From NCBI RefSeq assembly GCF_003014735.1, contig NZ_PYAX01000009.1, positions 248,001 to 312,000 of the forward strand: a DNA stretch of 64,000 bases, in the 5' to 3' direction. A program made the position numbers and the translations under genes. Shown piece by piece: positions 8,390 to 17,538 of this stretch. Source of the DNA: Saccharothrix carnea (GTDB taxonomy: Bacteria; Actinomycetota; Actinomycetes; Mycobacteriales; Pseudonocardiaceae). How positions within the stretch are numbered: position 1 is the first letter of the stretch; every line of letters begins with the position of its first letter. The notes beneath the pieces are model-generated. The model had not been told where the DNA came from. It saw nothing but the letters and a program-made list of their open reading frames with translations, and made no database searches.

Positions 8390-9184
8390 TCAGTCCACGT
8401 TGGACAGCGTGAACTGGCCGGGCCGCCTGCCCTCACCGGCCGGACCGCGGTACGCCTGGGCGATCTCCAGCCAGTGCGCGGCGACCTCGCCCTCGGCCCG
8501 CACGTCCAGGTCGGCGTGGTGCCGCCGCCGGGTCACCAGCAGGCAGAAGTCCTCCGCCGAGCCGGTCACGCGCTGGGCGGCGTCCTCCGGGCCGAAGGAC
8601 CACAGCGTGCCGGACGGCGCGGTGATCTCGAACCGGAACTCCTCGGCCGGCGGCTCGCTGCCGCGCGCCAAGTAGCCGAAGTCCTTGGTGCGCACCGCGA
8701 AACCGACCAGGAAGCCGAGCCGGTCATCCCACTCCCGGTGCACGCCGAGGGCGTCGGCGACGTCCTGGCCGTGCCCGAACAGCTCCATCATGCCCGCGCT
8801 GGCCAGCACCGCCGGTGGCAGCGGGTTCACCAGCCACGGCACCACCGTGTCGGCGGGCACGGCGGCCAGCGCGTCGATCGCCTTGGCCTTGGTCTCGTGC
8901 CAGCGGGCCAGGAGCCCGGGGGTGTCGAGCGCGAGGTGCGGCGCCATCGCACCGTCCACGTTGGCGTTGAAGTCGGAGGACAGTCCCGCCGTCATCGCCT
9001 GGAACCGGTCGGGGTCGGACGCCGCGAGGCCCGCCATGCCGAAGATCGAGATCAGGTGTGCCACCTGGTGCTTGACCGTCCAGCCCGGCGACGGCGTCGG
9101 CAGCGACCACTCGGAGTCGTCCAGGTCGGCGATCATCCGGTCGAAGTCGTCGCCCGTGGCCCGGAGCGCCGTGATCACATCCAT
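8390..9184 (-). CDS. Maleylpyruvate-isomerase-like, mycothiol-dependent enzyme (TIGR03084-like)
   Basis: A 264-aa protein with the DinB/MDMPI four-helix fold signature: SPGWTVKHQVAHLIS near residue 35 supplies the first metal-site histidines, and FGHGQDVADALG near residue 150 supplies another. A C-terminal domain (FRFEITAPSGTLWSFGPED...) resembles the MDMPI C-terminal extension. Family members are mycothiol-dependent isomerases or thiol transferases in actinomycetes; the substrate here is not evident. ATG 9184 has GAAGGA about 7 nt upstream; ATG 9190 is too close to it. No pathway partner is adjacent. Confidence 0.8.
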   Translation of the reverse strand: MDVITALRATGDDFDRMIADLDDSEWSLPTPSPGWTVKHQVAHLISIFGMAGLAASDPDRFQAMTAGLSSDFNANVDGAMAPHLALDTPGLLARWHETKAKAIDALAAVPADTVVPWLVNPLPPAVLASAGMMELFGHGQDVADALGVHREWDDRLGFLVGFAVRTKDFGYLARGSEPPAEEFRFEITAPSGTLWSFGPEDAAQRVTGSAEDFCLLVTRRRHHADLDVRAEGEVAAHWLEIAQAYRGPAGEGRRPGQFTLSNVD

Positions 9185-9353
9185 GCGCATGTCCTTCGCT
9201 CGAGTTGACTGAGCCCTGACGATGCCGCAGGGGACCGCGGAAGTCTTCTCGCGGCGTGCTGTAAGCCCTTTGCCCGACCCGTGCGCGGAACCGGCGCGTC
9301 GGCTGCTGGCCGAACGGCTCGCGCTGACGACGCTCGACCAGGCAGCGCGCCCG

Positions 9354-9381
9354 TACCGCCGGTGCGGGCCGCCCGGCGGTA
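9354..9381 (-). terminator. Hairpin terminator downstream of ligA
   Basis: A perfect 9-bp stem TACCGCCGG/CCGGCGGTA (9354-9362 with 9373-9381) with a 10-nt loop lies 30 bp past the leftward stop at 9412. Confidence 0.6.
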
Positions 9382-9411
9382 GGCACGATCGTCGGGCCGT
9401 GTCGAGAGCAA

Positions 9412-11406
9412 TCAGGCGACGCCGGCGGCGATGAGCTGCTGCCAGATCACCCCCTGGTCGACGACCTCGACGCCGAGCTTCTCCGCCTTGGCGGTCTTGC
9501 TCGCGCCGACGTCCGCGCCGGTGATCAGGTAGTCGGTGTTGGCCGAGACCGAGGTCGCGGTGGTGGCGCCCGCCTTCTCGCAGAGCCTCTGGAAGGTGGG
9601 GCGGGGCACCTTCTCGCCGGAACGCGGGTCGCTGATCGCACCGGTGATCACCACCGTCTTGCCCGCCAACGGCGCGTCCGACGGCACGACGGGTGGCAGG
9701 TCCTCGTCCCGCACGTCCAGGGAGACGCCGTGCTCCCGCAGCCGTTCGAGTTCCGGACGCAACCGGGTGAGGTGCTCGATCAGCGAGGCGGCGACCTTCG
9801 GGCCGATGTCCTCGACCGCCACGAGCCGCTCCTCGCCGGCGTCGGCGACCTCCTCCAGCGAGCCGAACCCCGCCCGGCACAGGCGGGTGGCGGTGCCCTC
9901 GGAGGCCATCGGGATCGCCAAGCCGATCAGCGCGCGGCGCAGGCCAACGGCCCGGCTCGCGGCGATCGAGTCGATCATGCGGGTGGCGGAGGTCTCCCCG
10001 ATCCGGTCGAACTCCAGCAACTGCTCCTTGGTCAACCGGTAGAAGTCAGACGGGTGCTCCAGCAGCCCTGCCTCGGCGAGCCGCTCGATCCACACCGGAC
10101 CGACCGCGTCGATGTCCGCCGCCGCCCGCGACGCCCAGTGGATCAGCCGCCGCACCGTCTGGGCCGGACAGGCGACGTTGGTGCAGAACAACTCCCGGCT
10201 GTTGCCCTGCTCGGTCAACGGGTGCCCGCACGACGGGCACGCGTTCGGCGGCACGATCTCCAGCTCCGCGCCCGTGCGCTTCGACTCGTCCAGCACACCG
10301 GCCACGAACGGGATCACGTCACCCGCGCGGCGGACCAGCACCGTGTCACCGATCCTGATGCCGCGGGCCCGGATCACCTCCTGGTTGGCCAGCGTCGCGC
10401 GGGTGACCGTCGTGCCGCCCACGAACACCGGCTCCAACTGGGCGACCGGGGCGATCTTGCCCGTCTTGCCGACGTCCCACACCACGTCGAGCAGCACCGT
10501 CGTCTTCTCCTCGGCGGCGAACTTGTACGCCAGCGCGCCGCGCGGCGAACTCGACCGGGTGCCCGCGGCCGCGAACGCGTCCCGGTTCGCCAGCCGCAGC
10601 ACCGCGCCGTCCAGGTCGTAGTCCAGGTCGTTGCGCCCCTGCTCGATCCCGGTGACGACCGCCAGCGCGGCCTCGGCGTCGGCGCAGTGCCGCATGTCGG
10701 CGACGTCGAACCCGAGGGCGCCCAGCCCTTCCTCCAGGTCGGCCCGGGCGCTGTCCGGCTCCGAGGTGTCGAGGTCGAAGGCGAAGAAGCGCAGCCTGCG
10801 CTCGGCGACCGTGGCCGCGTCCTTCGCCCGCAGGGTGCCCGCGGCGGCGTTGCGCGGGTTGATCAGCGGCTTGTCCGGGTGGGCGGTGTTGTAGGCGGCG
10901 AACGTGGACCGCAGCATCACCGCCTCACCGCGCACCTCGACCCGGCCGGGTGCGCCGACCCGCTCCGGCACGCCGTCGACCAGGGCGCGCACCAGCGGCG
11001 TCACGTCGTCACCCGTCGTGCCGTCACCGCGGGTGACCGCCCGCGCCAGCCGCCCCTCCTCGTAGACCAGCGCGAGCGACAGCCCGTCCAGCTTCGGCAT
11101 GACCACCACCGGCTGGCCCGGGAACCGGTCGAAGAACGCCTCGACCTGCTCCGGCCTGGTCGCCTTCTCCAGCGACAGCATCGGCCGCGAGTGCCGGACC
11201 GGCGCGTGCAGCACGGCGGGCGCGCCCACCTGCTCCAGCGGGTTCGGGTCGGGGGCCAGCTCCGGGTTCGCCTCGACCAGGCCCCGCAGCTCGTCCTCGA
11301 TCGCGTCGTACTCCGCGTCCGCCACCAGCGGCGAGCCGCGGTAGTAGGCGTCGCGCAGCGCGACGACCTGGTCGGCGAGTTCCTGGATGCGTTCCCGAGC
11401 GTTCAC
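9412..11406 (-). CDS. ligA: NAD-dependent DNA ligase, divergent LigA
   Basis: About 664 aa with the full LigA layout: Ia domain (YYRGSPLVADAEYDAIEDEL), adenylation motif KLDG with catalytic Lys near 105, an OB domain, a four-cysteine zinc finger (CPSCGHP... CTNVACPAQ), helix-hairpin-helix repeats and a C-terminal BRCT domain (GKTVVITGAISD). It seals nicks using NAD+. Several normally near-invariant positions differ: MPKLDGLSLAL where housekeeping LigA has a KIDGLA-type motif, and IPMASEGTATRL where the HhH region usually reads IRHVGETTA. This suggests a second ligase rather than the essential copy. GTG 11406 was chosen from domain alignment; no good ribosome binding site is visible and TTG starts upstream remain possible. 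It is divergent from rtcB. Confidence 0.88.
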   Translation of the reverse strand: MNARERIQELADQVVALRDAYYRGSPLVADAEYDAIEDELRGLVEANPELAPDPNPLEQVGAPAVLHAPVRHSRPMLSLEKATRPEQVEAFFDRFPGQPVVVMPKLDGLSLALVYEEGRLARAVTRGDGTTGDDVTPLVRALVDGVPERVGAPGRVEVRGEAVMLRSTFAAYNTAHPDKPLINPRNAAAGTLRAKDAATVAERRLRFFAFDLDTSEPDSARADLEEGLGALGFDVADMRHCADAEAALAVVTGIEQGRNDLDYDLDGAVLRLANRDAFAAAGTRSSSPRGALAYKFAAEEKTTVLLDVVWDVGKTGKIAPVAQLEPVFVGGTTVTRATLANQEVIRARGIRIGDTVLVRRAGDVIPFVAGVLDESKRTGAELEIVPPNACPSCGHPLTEQGNSRELFCTNVACPAQTVRRLIHWASRAAADIDAVGPVWIERLAEAGLLEHPSDFYRLTKEQLLEFDRIGETSATRMIDSIAASRAVGLRRALIGLAIPMASEGTATRLCRAGFGSLEEVADAGEERLVAVEDIGPKVAASLIEHLTRLRPELERLREHGVSLDVRDEDLPPVVPSDAPLAGKTVVITGAISDPRSGEKVPRPTFQRLCEKAGATTATSVSANTDYLITGADVGASKTAKAEKLGVEVVDQGVIWQQLIAAGVA

Positions 11407-11525
11407 GGCTGACAAGTTACCGGCGACCACCGACAATGCGCGGTACGGACGATGCGGGCAGGCACGAATCTCGGTCGCGTGGCGGCCCGATCCGCCCTAC
11501 CTTCTGCGTCGAGCAGAGGAGAACC

Positions 11526-12695
11526 GTGGAGCAGATCAGCAAGCGACTGATGAACTGGGCGTCCATCCTGGACCCGGGCACGCGCGAGCAGGCGGAGAAG
11601 GCCGCGCGCATGCCGTTCATCTACCCGCACCTGGCGCTCATGCCCGACGCGCACCTCGGGAAGGGCGCCACGGTCGGCAGCGTCATCCCCACCCTGGGCG
11701 CGATCATCCCGGCCGCAGTCGGCGTCGACATCGGCTGCGGCATGATCGCCGTGCGCACCCAGTTCACCCTGGACGACTTCCGCGACCGCCCGCTCGCACC
11801 GCTGCGCGTGGCGATCGAGAACGCCGTGCCGCTGTCGGCGGGCAAGTACAACACCCGGCTGACCGACACGGCGCGTGACCGGGTGGAGGCGCTCACCCGC
11901 GGTGCCGCGAAGGCGGGCTTCGAGCCCGGCCGCTACGCGGGCAACTGGGAACTGCAGCTCGGCACGCTCGGCAGCGGCAACCACTTCATCGAGGTCACGC
12001 TGGACGAGACCGGGCGGGTGTGGCTGTTCCTGCACTCCGGGTCGCGCGGCGTGGGCAACAAGATCGCCCAGAAGCACATCCGGGTCGCGTACGAGCAGTG
12101 CGCGCGCCGGTGGATCGCCCTGCCCGACCCGGACCTGGCCTACCTGGTCGAGGGCGAGGACGAGTTCTGGCACTACATCCGCGAGATGCGCTGGGCCCAG
12201 GAGTTCGCCTGGCTCAACCGCGAGGAGATGATGGACCGGGTCGTCGACTGCGTCGCGGAGTGGACGGGCCGTGAGGTGGAGCGCCGGGAAGTGGTGAATT
12301 GCCACCACAATTACACGGAGCAGGAGACCCACTTCGGCAAGAAGGTGTGGCTGTCCCGCAAGGGCGCGATCAACGCCGAGGAGGGGCGGGCCGGGCTCAT
12401 CCCGGGCTCGATGGGCACCGCGTCGTACGTCGTGGCCGGCAAGGGCAACCGCCTCGCGCTGAACTCGTCGCCGCACGGCGCCGGCCGGGAGTACTCGCGC
12501 TCGGCCGCGCGGCGGGCGTTCGACCGGGACGACCTGCGCAAGGCGATGGTCGGCATCGAGTACCGCGACACCGACGCGTTCATCGACGAGATCCCGGCGG
12601 CGTACAAGGACATCGACGTGGTGATGCGTGACGCGGCGGACCTGGTCGAGGTGCGCCACACGTTGCGGCAGATCGTCAACGTCAAGGGCGACTGA
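11526..12695 (+). CDS. rtcB: RNA-splicing/repair ligase RtcB
   Basis: A 389-aa RtcB. This enzyme joins 2',3'-cyclic phosphate (or 3'-phosphate) ends to 5'-OH RNA ends using GTP and Mn2+. Metal and active-site blocks are present: DAHLGKGATVGSV near 41, VGVDIGCGM with metal-binding Cys near 71, GSGNHFIEV, LHSGSRGVGN, NCHHNY, and SSPHGAGREYSRSAA containing the guanylylated histidine. GTG 11526 has GAGGAG at 11516-11521. An upstream in-frame extension to 11436 is poor coding sequence. It is divergent from ligA and about 3.5 kb from the hen1-pnkp RNA-repair pair on the same strand. Confidence 0.95.
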   Translation: MEQISKRLMNWASILDPGTREQAEKAARMPFIYPHLALMPDAHLGKGATVGSVIPTLGAIIPAAVGVDIGCGMIAVRTQFTLDDFRDRPLAPLRVAIENAVPLSAGKYNTRLTDTARDRVEALTRGAAKAGFEPGRYAGNWELQLGTLGSGNHFIEVTLDETGRVWLFLHSGSRGVGNKIAQKHIRVAYEQCARRWIALPDPDLAYLVEGEDEFWHYIREMRWAQEFAWLNREEMMDRVVDCVAEWTGREVERREVVNCHHNYTEQETHFGKKVWLSRKGAINAEEGRAGLIPGSMGTASYVVAGKGNRLALNSSPHGAGREYSRSAARRAFDRDDLRKAMVGIEYRDTDAFIDEIPAAYKDIDVVMRDAADLVEVRHTLRQIVNVKGD

Positions 12696-12735
12696 GCACG
12701 GTCTGTAGTCGATCGGTCGCGCGAGGTGGGGCTGA

Positions 12736-14262
<1,527 letters not shown>

Positions 14263-14290
14263 GCCGTTCCAGGCGCTGGCGAACGTCCGG

Positions 14291-14341
14291 CCGAGGCGCC
14301 CGCGCCGGTCCACGCGTGACGTGGTCGGTGCGGGCGCTCGG
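14291..14341. terminator. Hairpin between argG and the convergent oxidoreductase
   Basis: Long GC-rich arms (about 14291-14309 and 14324-14341, CCGAGGCGCCCGCGCCGG against CGGTGCGGGCGCTCGG) pair with a few mismatches. The location between two convergent stops supports a bidirectional terminator. Confidence 0.55.
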
Positions 14342-14356
14342 CGGACGCCTCGGTCC

Positions 14357-15373
14357 TCACAACCCGTGCCGGCGGTCGCCCGCGACGAGTTCGGCGACCC
14401 TGGCCTCGGACTCGGCCGAGAACGGGCTCCGGTAGGCCTCGACGGCCAGCCGGGTCTCCTCCGCGATCAGGTCGGCGTTGATCTGGGCACCGGCGGCGGC
14501 ACCGGCCGCGGCGGCCGCACCGACCTGCGCGGACAGGTCGGTGACGTTGCCCGCGACCCACACGCCGGGCACCTCGGTGCGGCCCGTCGCGTCGGCGGGG
14601 ACGTGCTCGCCCATCCCGGACGGGTGCGGCACCGGCCGCAGTCCCAGCGCGGTCAGGAGACCGGCGCGGGCCACCATCCGTGACGCGACCGCCACCACCT
14701 CGCGGCCGACCGTGCGACCATCGGCCAGCCTCACGCCGACGACGCGGTCACCGGCGATCTCCAGCGACGCCACCTCGCCCGCCACGACGTCGACACCGCG
14801 CGCGGCCAGCTGCTCGGCCTGCTCGGCGGTCAGCTGCCGGTCGTGGGCGAAGAACGTCACGTCGGCGCTGAGCTGCCGGAACATCAACGCCTGGTGCACC
14901 GCCATCGGCCCGCTGGCCAGCACGCCGATGGCCTGGTCGCGGACCTCCCAGCCGTGGCAGTACGCGCAGTGCACCACGTCGCGGCCCCACCGCTCGCGCA
15001 GCCCCGGCACGTCCGGCAGCTCGTCCACCAACCCCGTGGTCACGAGCAGTCGACGCGCGCGGACCGTGCGGCCGTCGACCAGCGACACCGCGAAACCGCC
15101 GCCGTCCCGCGTCACGGCGTCGACCTCGCCCGGCACGACGTGACCGCCGTAGCGGCGGACCTCCGCCCGGCCGAGTTCCACCAGCTCGGCCGGCGGCATC
15201 CCGTCCCTGGCCAGCAGTCCGTGCACACCGCCCGCCGGCGCGTTGCGCGGCGACCCGGCGTCGACCACGACCACCGACCGCCGTGACCGCGCGAGCATCA
15301 GCGCCCCGTTCAACCCGGCGGCACCGCCGCCGACCACCACCACGTCATAGCTGTCGCCCAGCTGAAAGGTCAT
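14357..15373 (-). CDS. Thioredoxin-reductase-like FAD/NAD(P)-dependent oxidoreductase
   Basis: A 338-aa flavoprotein with an N-terminal FAD Rossmann motif (VVVVGGGAAGLNGAL near residue 12), the redox pair CAYCHG near residue 130, and a C-terminal FAD block ending in GVWVAGNVTDLSAQVGAAAAAG. This is the low-molecular-weight thioredoxin-reductase fold; the CxYC spacing is that of the stand-alone TrxR-like oxidoreductases rather than of the housekeeping CATC enzyme. No thioredoxin gene is adjacent. The ATG at 15373 has GGAGGTGG upstream at good spacing; an upstream in-frame start is less well supported. Confidence 0.85.
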   Translation of the reverse strand: MTFQLGDSYDVVVVGGGAAGLNGALMLARSRRSVVVVDAGSPRNAPAGGVHGLLARDGMPPAELVELGRAEVRRYGGHVVPGEVDAVTRDGGGFAVSLVDGRTVRARRLLVTTGLVDELPDVPGLRERWGRDVVHCAYCHGWEVRDQAIGVLASGPMAVHQALMFRQLSADVTFFAHDRQLTAEQAEQLAARGVDVVAGEVASLEIAGDRVVGVRLADGRTVGREVVAVASRMVARAGLLTALGLRPVPHPSGMGEHVPADATGRTEVPGVWVAGNVTDLSAQVGAAAAAGAAAGAQINADLIAEETRLAVEAYRSPFSAESEARVAELVAGDRRHGL

Positions 15374-15445
15374 CGCGACCACCTCCGCGACCACCATGCG
15401 TGAGTGGTGGGCGGAACGGCAAACGTTGTTGCCGATTCCGCAACG

Positions 15446-15481
15446 AGGGGCCGGCCCCCGGCTCCCACCGGGCCGGCCTCC
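15446..15481 (-). terminator. GC-rich hairpin downstream of the SOD-like gene
   Basis: AGGGGCCGGCCCCCGG pairs imperfectly with CCGGGCCGGCCTCC around an 8-nt loop just beyond the leftward stop at 15491. Core complementarity GGCCGGCCC is perfect. Confidence 0.5.
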
Positions 15482-15490
15482 CGTCAGGTG

Positions 15491-16054
15491 CTAGAACCTC
15501 ACCGTGGCGCAGCCGACCCGGGGACCGGCGGTGCCGGCCTTGCCCGGTTCGGTGGCGGTGCGCTGGGCGTGGACCACGACCGATCCCGCCCGCCGGTCCG
15601 CGAACTGCCAGGGCACCACCGTGCCGACGACCGCGCGGCCCCGGTCGTCGGTGGTGAAGTCCAGCCAGATCTCGTTGTCGGGGTTGGCGTAGGCCGGGTC
15701 CACCGAAGGCTGCCGGGGATCGACCACGTGCTGGTGGTGCGCACCCGCGTCGGCGGGCGCCGCGCCGCACGGGTGTTGGTGGGCGTGTGCGCCGTAGGTC
15801 CGGTTGGGGACCAGGCCGTACACGCTGAGCAGTGCCTTCGTGGAGTACCGGAGCGGGGTGGCCACGACCATCACGGCCGCGCCGGGCGCGATCAGCGCGG
15901 TGTCGTAGGTGTAGGCCTTGGTCGCCGCGTCCGGGGTGGCGAAGCGGGCCACCGTGATCGCGACCCCGCTGCCGGGGGAACCGTCCGCGGCTGCCGTCGG
16001 CGTCACCGCCGTCGCGAGCAGTCCGCCGATGACCAGGGGAACCAGACTTTTCAC
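15491..16054 (-). CDS. Secreted Cu/Zn superoxide dismutase-like protein
   Basis: A 187-aa exported protein. A typical Sec signal peptide (MKSLVPLVIGGLLATAVTPTAAA) is followed by one SOD_Cu-like domain. Copper-site elements are visible: GAHAHQHPCG (HxH plus disulfide Cys), AGAHHQHVVDP (third His), SVVVHAQRT (fourth His) and a terminal GPRVGCATV matching the paired Cys. The zinc loop is short and lacks the usual His/Asp set, so Zn binding or full dismutase activity is uncertain. GTG 16054 has GAGG upstream and starts cleanly at the signal peptide. Confidence 0.75.
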   Translation of the reverse strand: MKSLVPLVIGGLLATAVTPTAAADGSPGSGVAITVARFATPDAATKAYTYDTALIAPGAAVMVVATPLRYSTKALLSVYGLVPNRTYGAHAHQHPCGAAPADAGAHHQHVVDPRQPSVDPAYANPDNEIWLDFTTDDRGRAVVGTVVPWQFADRRAGSVVVHAQRTATEPGKAGTAGPRVGCATVRF

Positions 16055-16173
16055 ACTTCTGCCTCTCGTGGAAAAGGCGGCGGCCCGCACCGAAATTAGC
16101 ACTGATCACCCGGTCCCGCTTTCACAGCTAATTCGGAAGCGGTGAACGGCGGTACTGCTCCACACTGGACGGC

Positions 16174-17538
16174 GTGCTGCTCACCCTGACCACGACCCAC
16201 CGCCCGGCCACCGACCTCAGCCACCTGCTGCACAAACACCCGGACCGGGCGCAGTCGTTCACCACTTCCTCCGGCACCGCGCACGTGTTCTACCCGCGCG
16301 CGGACGAGGAGGAGTGCACGGTCGCGCTGGTGCTGGAAGTCGACCCGGTAGCCCTGGTGCGCGGTCCCGGCAGCACGCTCACCCAGTACGTCAACGACCG
16401 CCCGTACGTCGCGGGCTCGCTGCTGACCGTCGCACTCGGCTCGGTGTTCCGCACCGCGCTGAACGGCCGCAGCAAGAGCCGCCCGGAGGTGGCCGCCACC
16501 CCGCTCCCGCTCACCGTGCGCGTCCCCGTCCTGCCGCACCGCCTGGTGGAGCGGCTGTTCACGCCGCTGGGCTGGACCGCGCACATCACGCCCCTCCCGC
16601 TCGGCGACGGAGACGATTCGCGTTACGCCGACGTCACGCTCACCGGCACGCTCACGCTGTCCGAAGCCCTGAAGCACCTGTACGTCCTGCTGCCCGTGCT
16701 CGACGGCGACAAGCACTACTGGGTGTCCGAGGACGAGGTGGACAAGCTGCTGCGCGCGGGGGAGGGGTGGCTGGGAACGCACCCGGACCGCGAGCTGATC
16801 ACCACCCGCTACCTGATGCGCCGCCGCCCGCTGGTGCAGTCGGCGCTGTCCCGCCTGGCCGACGTGGAGGAGGTCGAGCCGGAGGAGTTGGACAACGCGC
16901 TGGTCGAGCCGAAGATCTCGCTGGCCGTGCAGCGGCGTGAAGCGATCCTCGACCAGCTCGAGCAGGTCGGCGCGCGGTCGGTGCTCGACCTGGGCTGCGG
17001 TGGCGGCGCGTTGCTGCGCGCCCTGCTCGAACACCCGGAGTTCACCCGCATCCAGGGCGTGGACGTGTCGTCGAGCGCCCTGGCCACCGCCGAGCGCAGG
17101 CTGCACGTGGACCGGATGTCGGACCGGCAACGCGCCCGCCTCACGCTGCGCCAGTCGTCGCTGACCTACGCCGACCCGGAGCTGAAGGGCTACGACGCGG
17201 CCGTGCTGATGGAGGTGGTGGAACACCTCGACCCCGACCGCCTGCCTGCCTTGGAGCACTCGGTGTTCGTCGTCGCACGACCGCGCACGGTCCTGGTCAC
17301 CACGCCGAACGTCGAGTACAACGCGTTGTTCGAGACCCTGCCGGAAGGCCGCCACCGGCACTCCGACCACCGCTTCGAGTGGACCAGGGCGGAGTTCGAG
17401 GACTGGACGGACGGCGTCGCGCGGCGCCGCGGCTACACCGTGCGCCACCTGCCGATCGGACCGGTGGACGCCGAGCGCGGCGCGCCGACCCAGCTCGCCG
17501 CCTTCACCCTCGTCGAACACAGCAGCGTGGAGGACTGA
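16174..17538 (+). CDS. hen1: Bacterial Hen1: 3'-terminal RNA 2'-O-methyltransferase
   Basis: A 454-aa protein in two parts: an N-terminal ~240-residue domain typical of bacterial Hen1 (the ligase-stimulating half), and a C-terminal SAM methyltransferase with VLDLGCGGGALLRAL near residue 270 and the Hen1 metal motif MEVVEHLD (ExxEH), plus downstream SDHRFEWT. Hen1 methylates the 2'-OH at the 3' end of broken RNA before Pnkp/Hen1 sealing, so the repaired RNA resists being cut again. The stop overlaps the pnkp ATG (TGATG). GTG 16174 is the likely start; no clear ribosome binding site is present. Confidence 0.93.
   Translation: MLLTLTTTHRPATDLSHLLHKHPDRAQSFTTSSGTAHVFYPRADEEECTVALVLEVDPVALVRGPGSTLTQYVNDRPYVAGSLLTVALGSVFRTALNGRSKSRPEVAATPLPLTVRVPVLPHRLVERLFTPLGWTAHITPLPLGDGDDSRYADVTLTGTLTLSEALKHLYVLLPVLDGDKHYWVSEDEVDKLLRAGEGWLGTHPDRELITTRYLMRRRPLVQSALSRLADVEEVEPEELDNALVEPKISLAVQRREAILDQLEQVGARSVLDLGCGGGALLRALLEHPEFTRIQGVDVSSSALATAERRLHVDRMSDRQRARLTLRQSSLTYADPELKGYDAAVLMEVVEHLDPDRLPALEHSVFVVARPRTVLVTTPNVEYNALFETLPEGRHRHSDHRFEWTRAEFEDWTDGVARRRGYTVRHLPIGPVDAERGAPTQLAAFTLVEHSSVED

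Noticed and set aside
16094..16143. AATTAGC...GCTAATT inverted repeat between the SOD-like gene and hen1
   Set aside because: Arms of 7 bp with a 36-bp spacer are too weak to call, although AT-rich for this genome.
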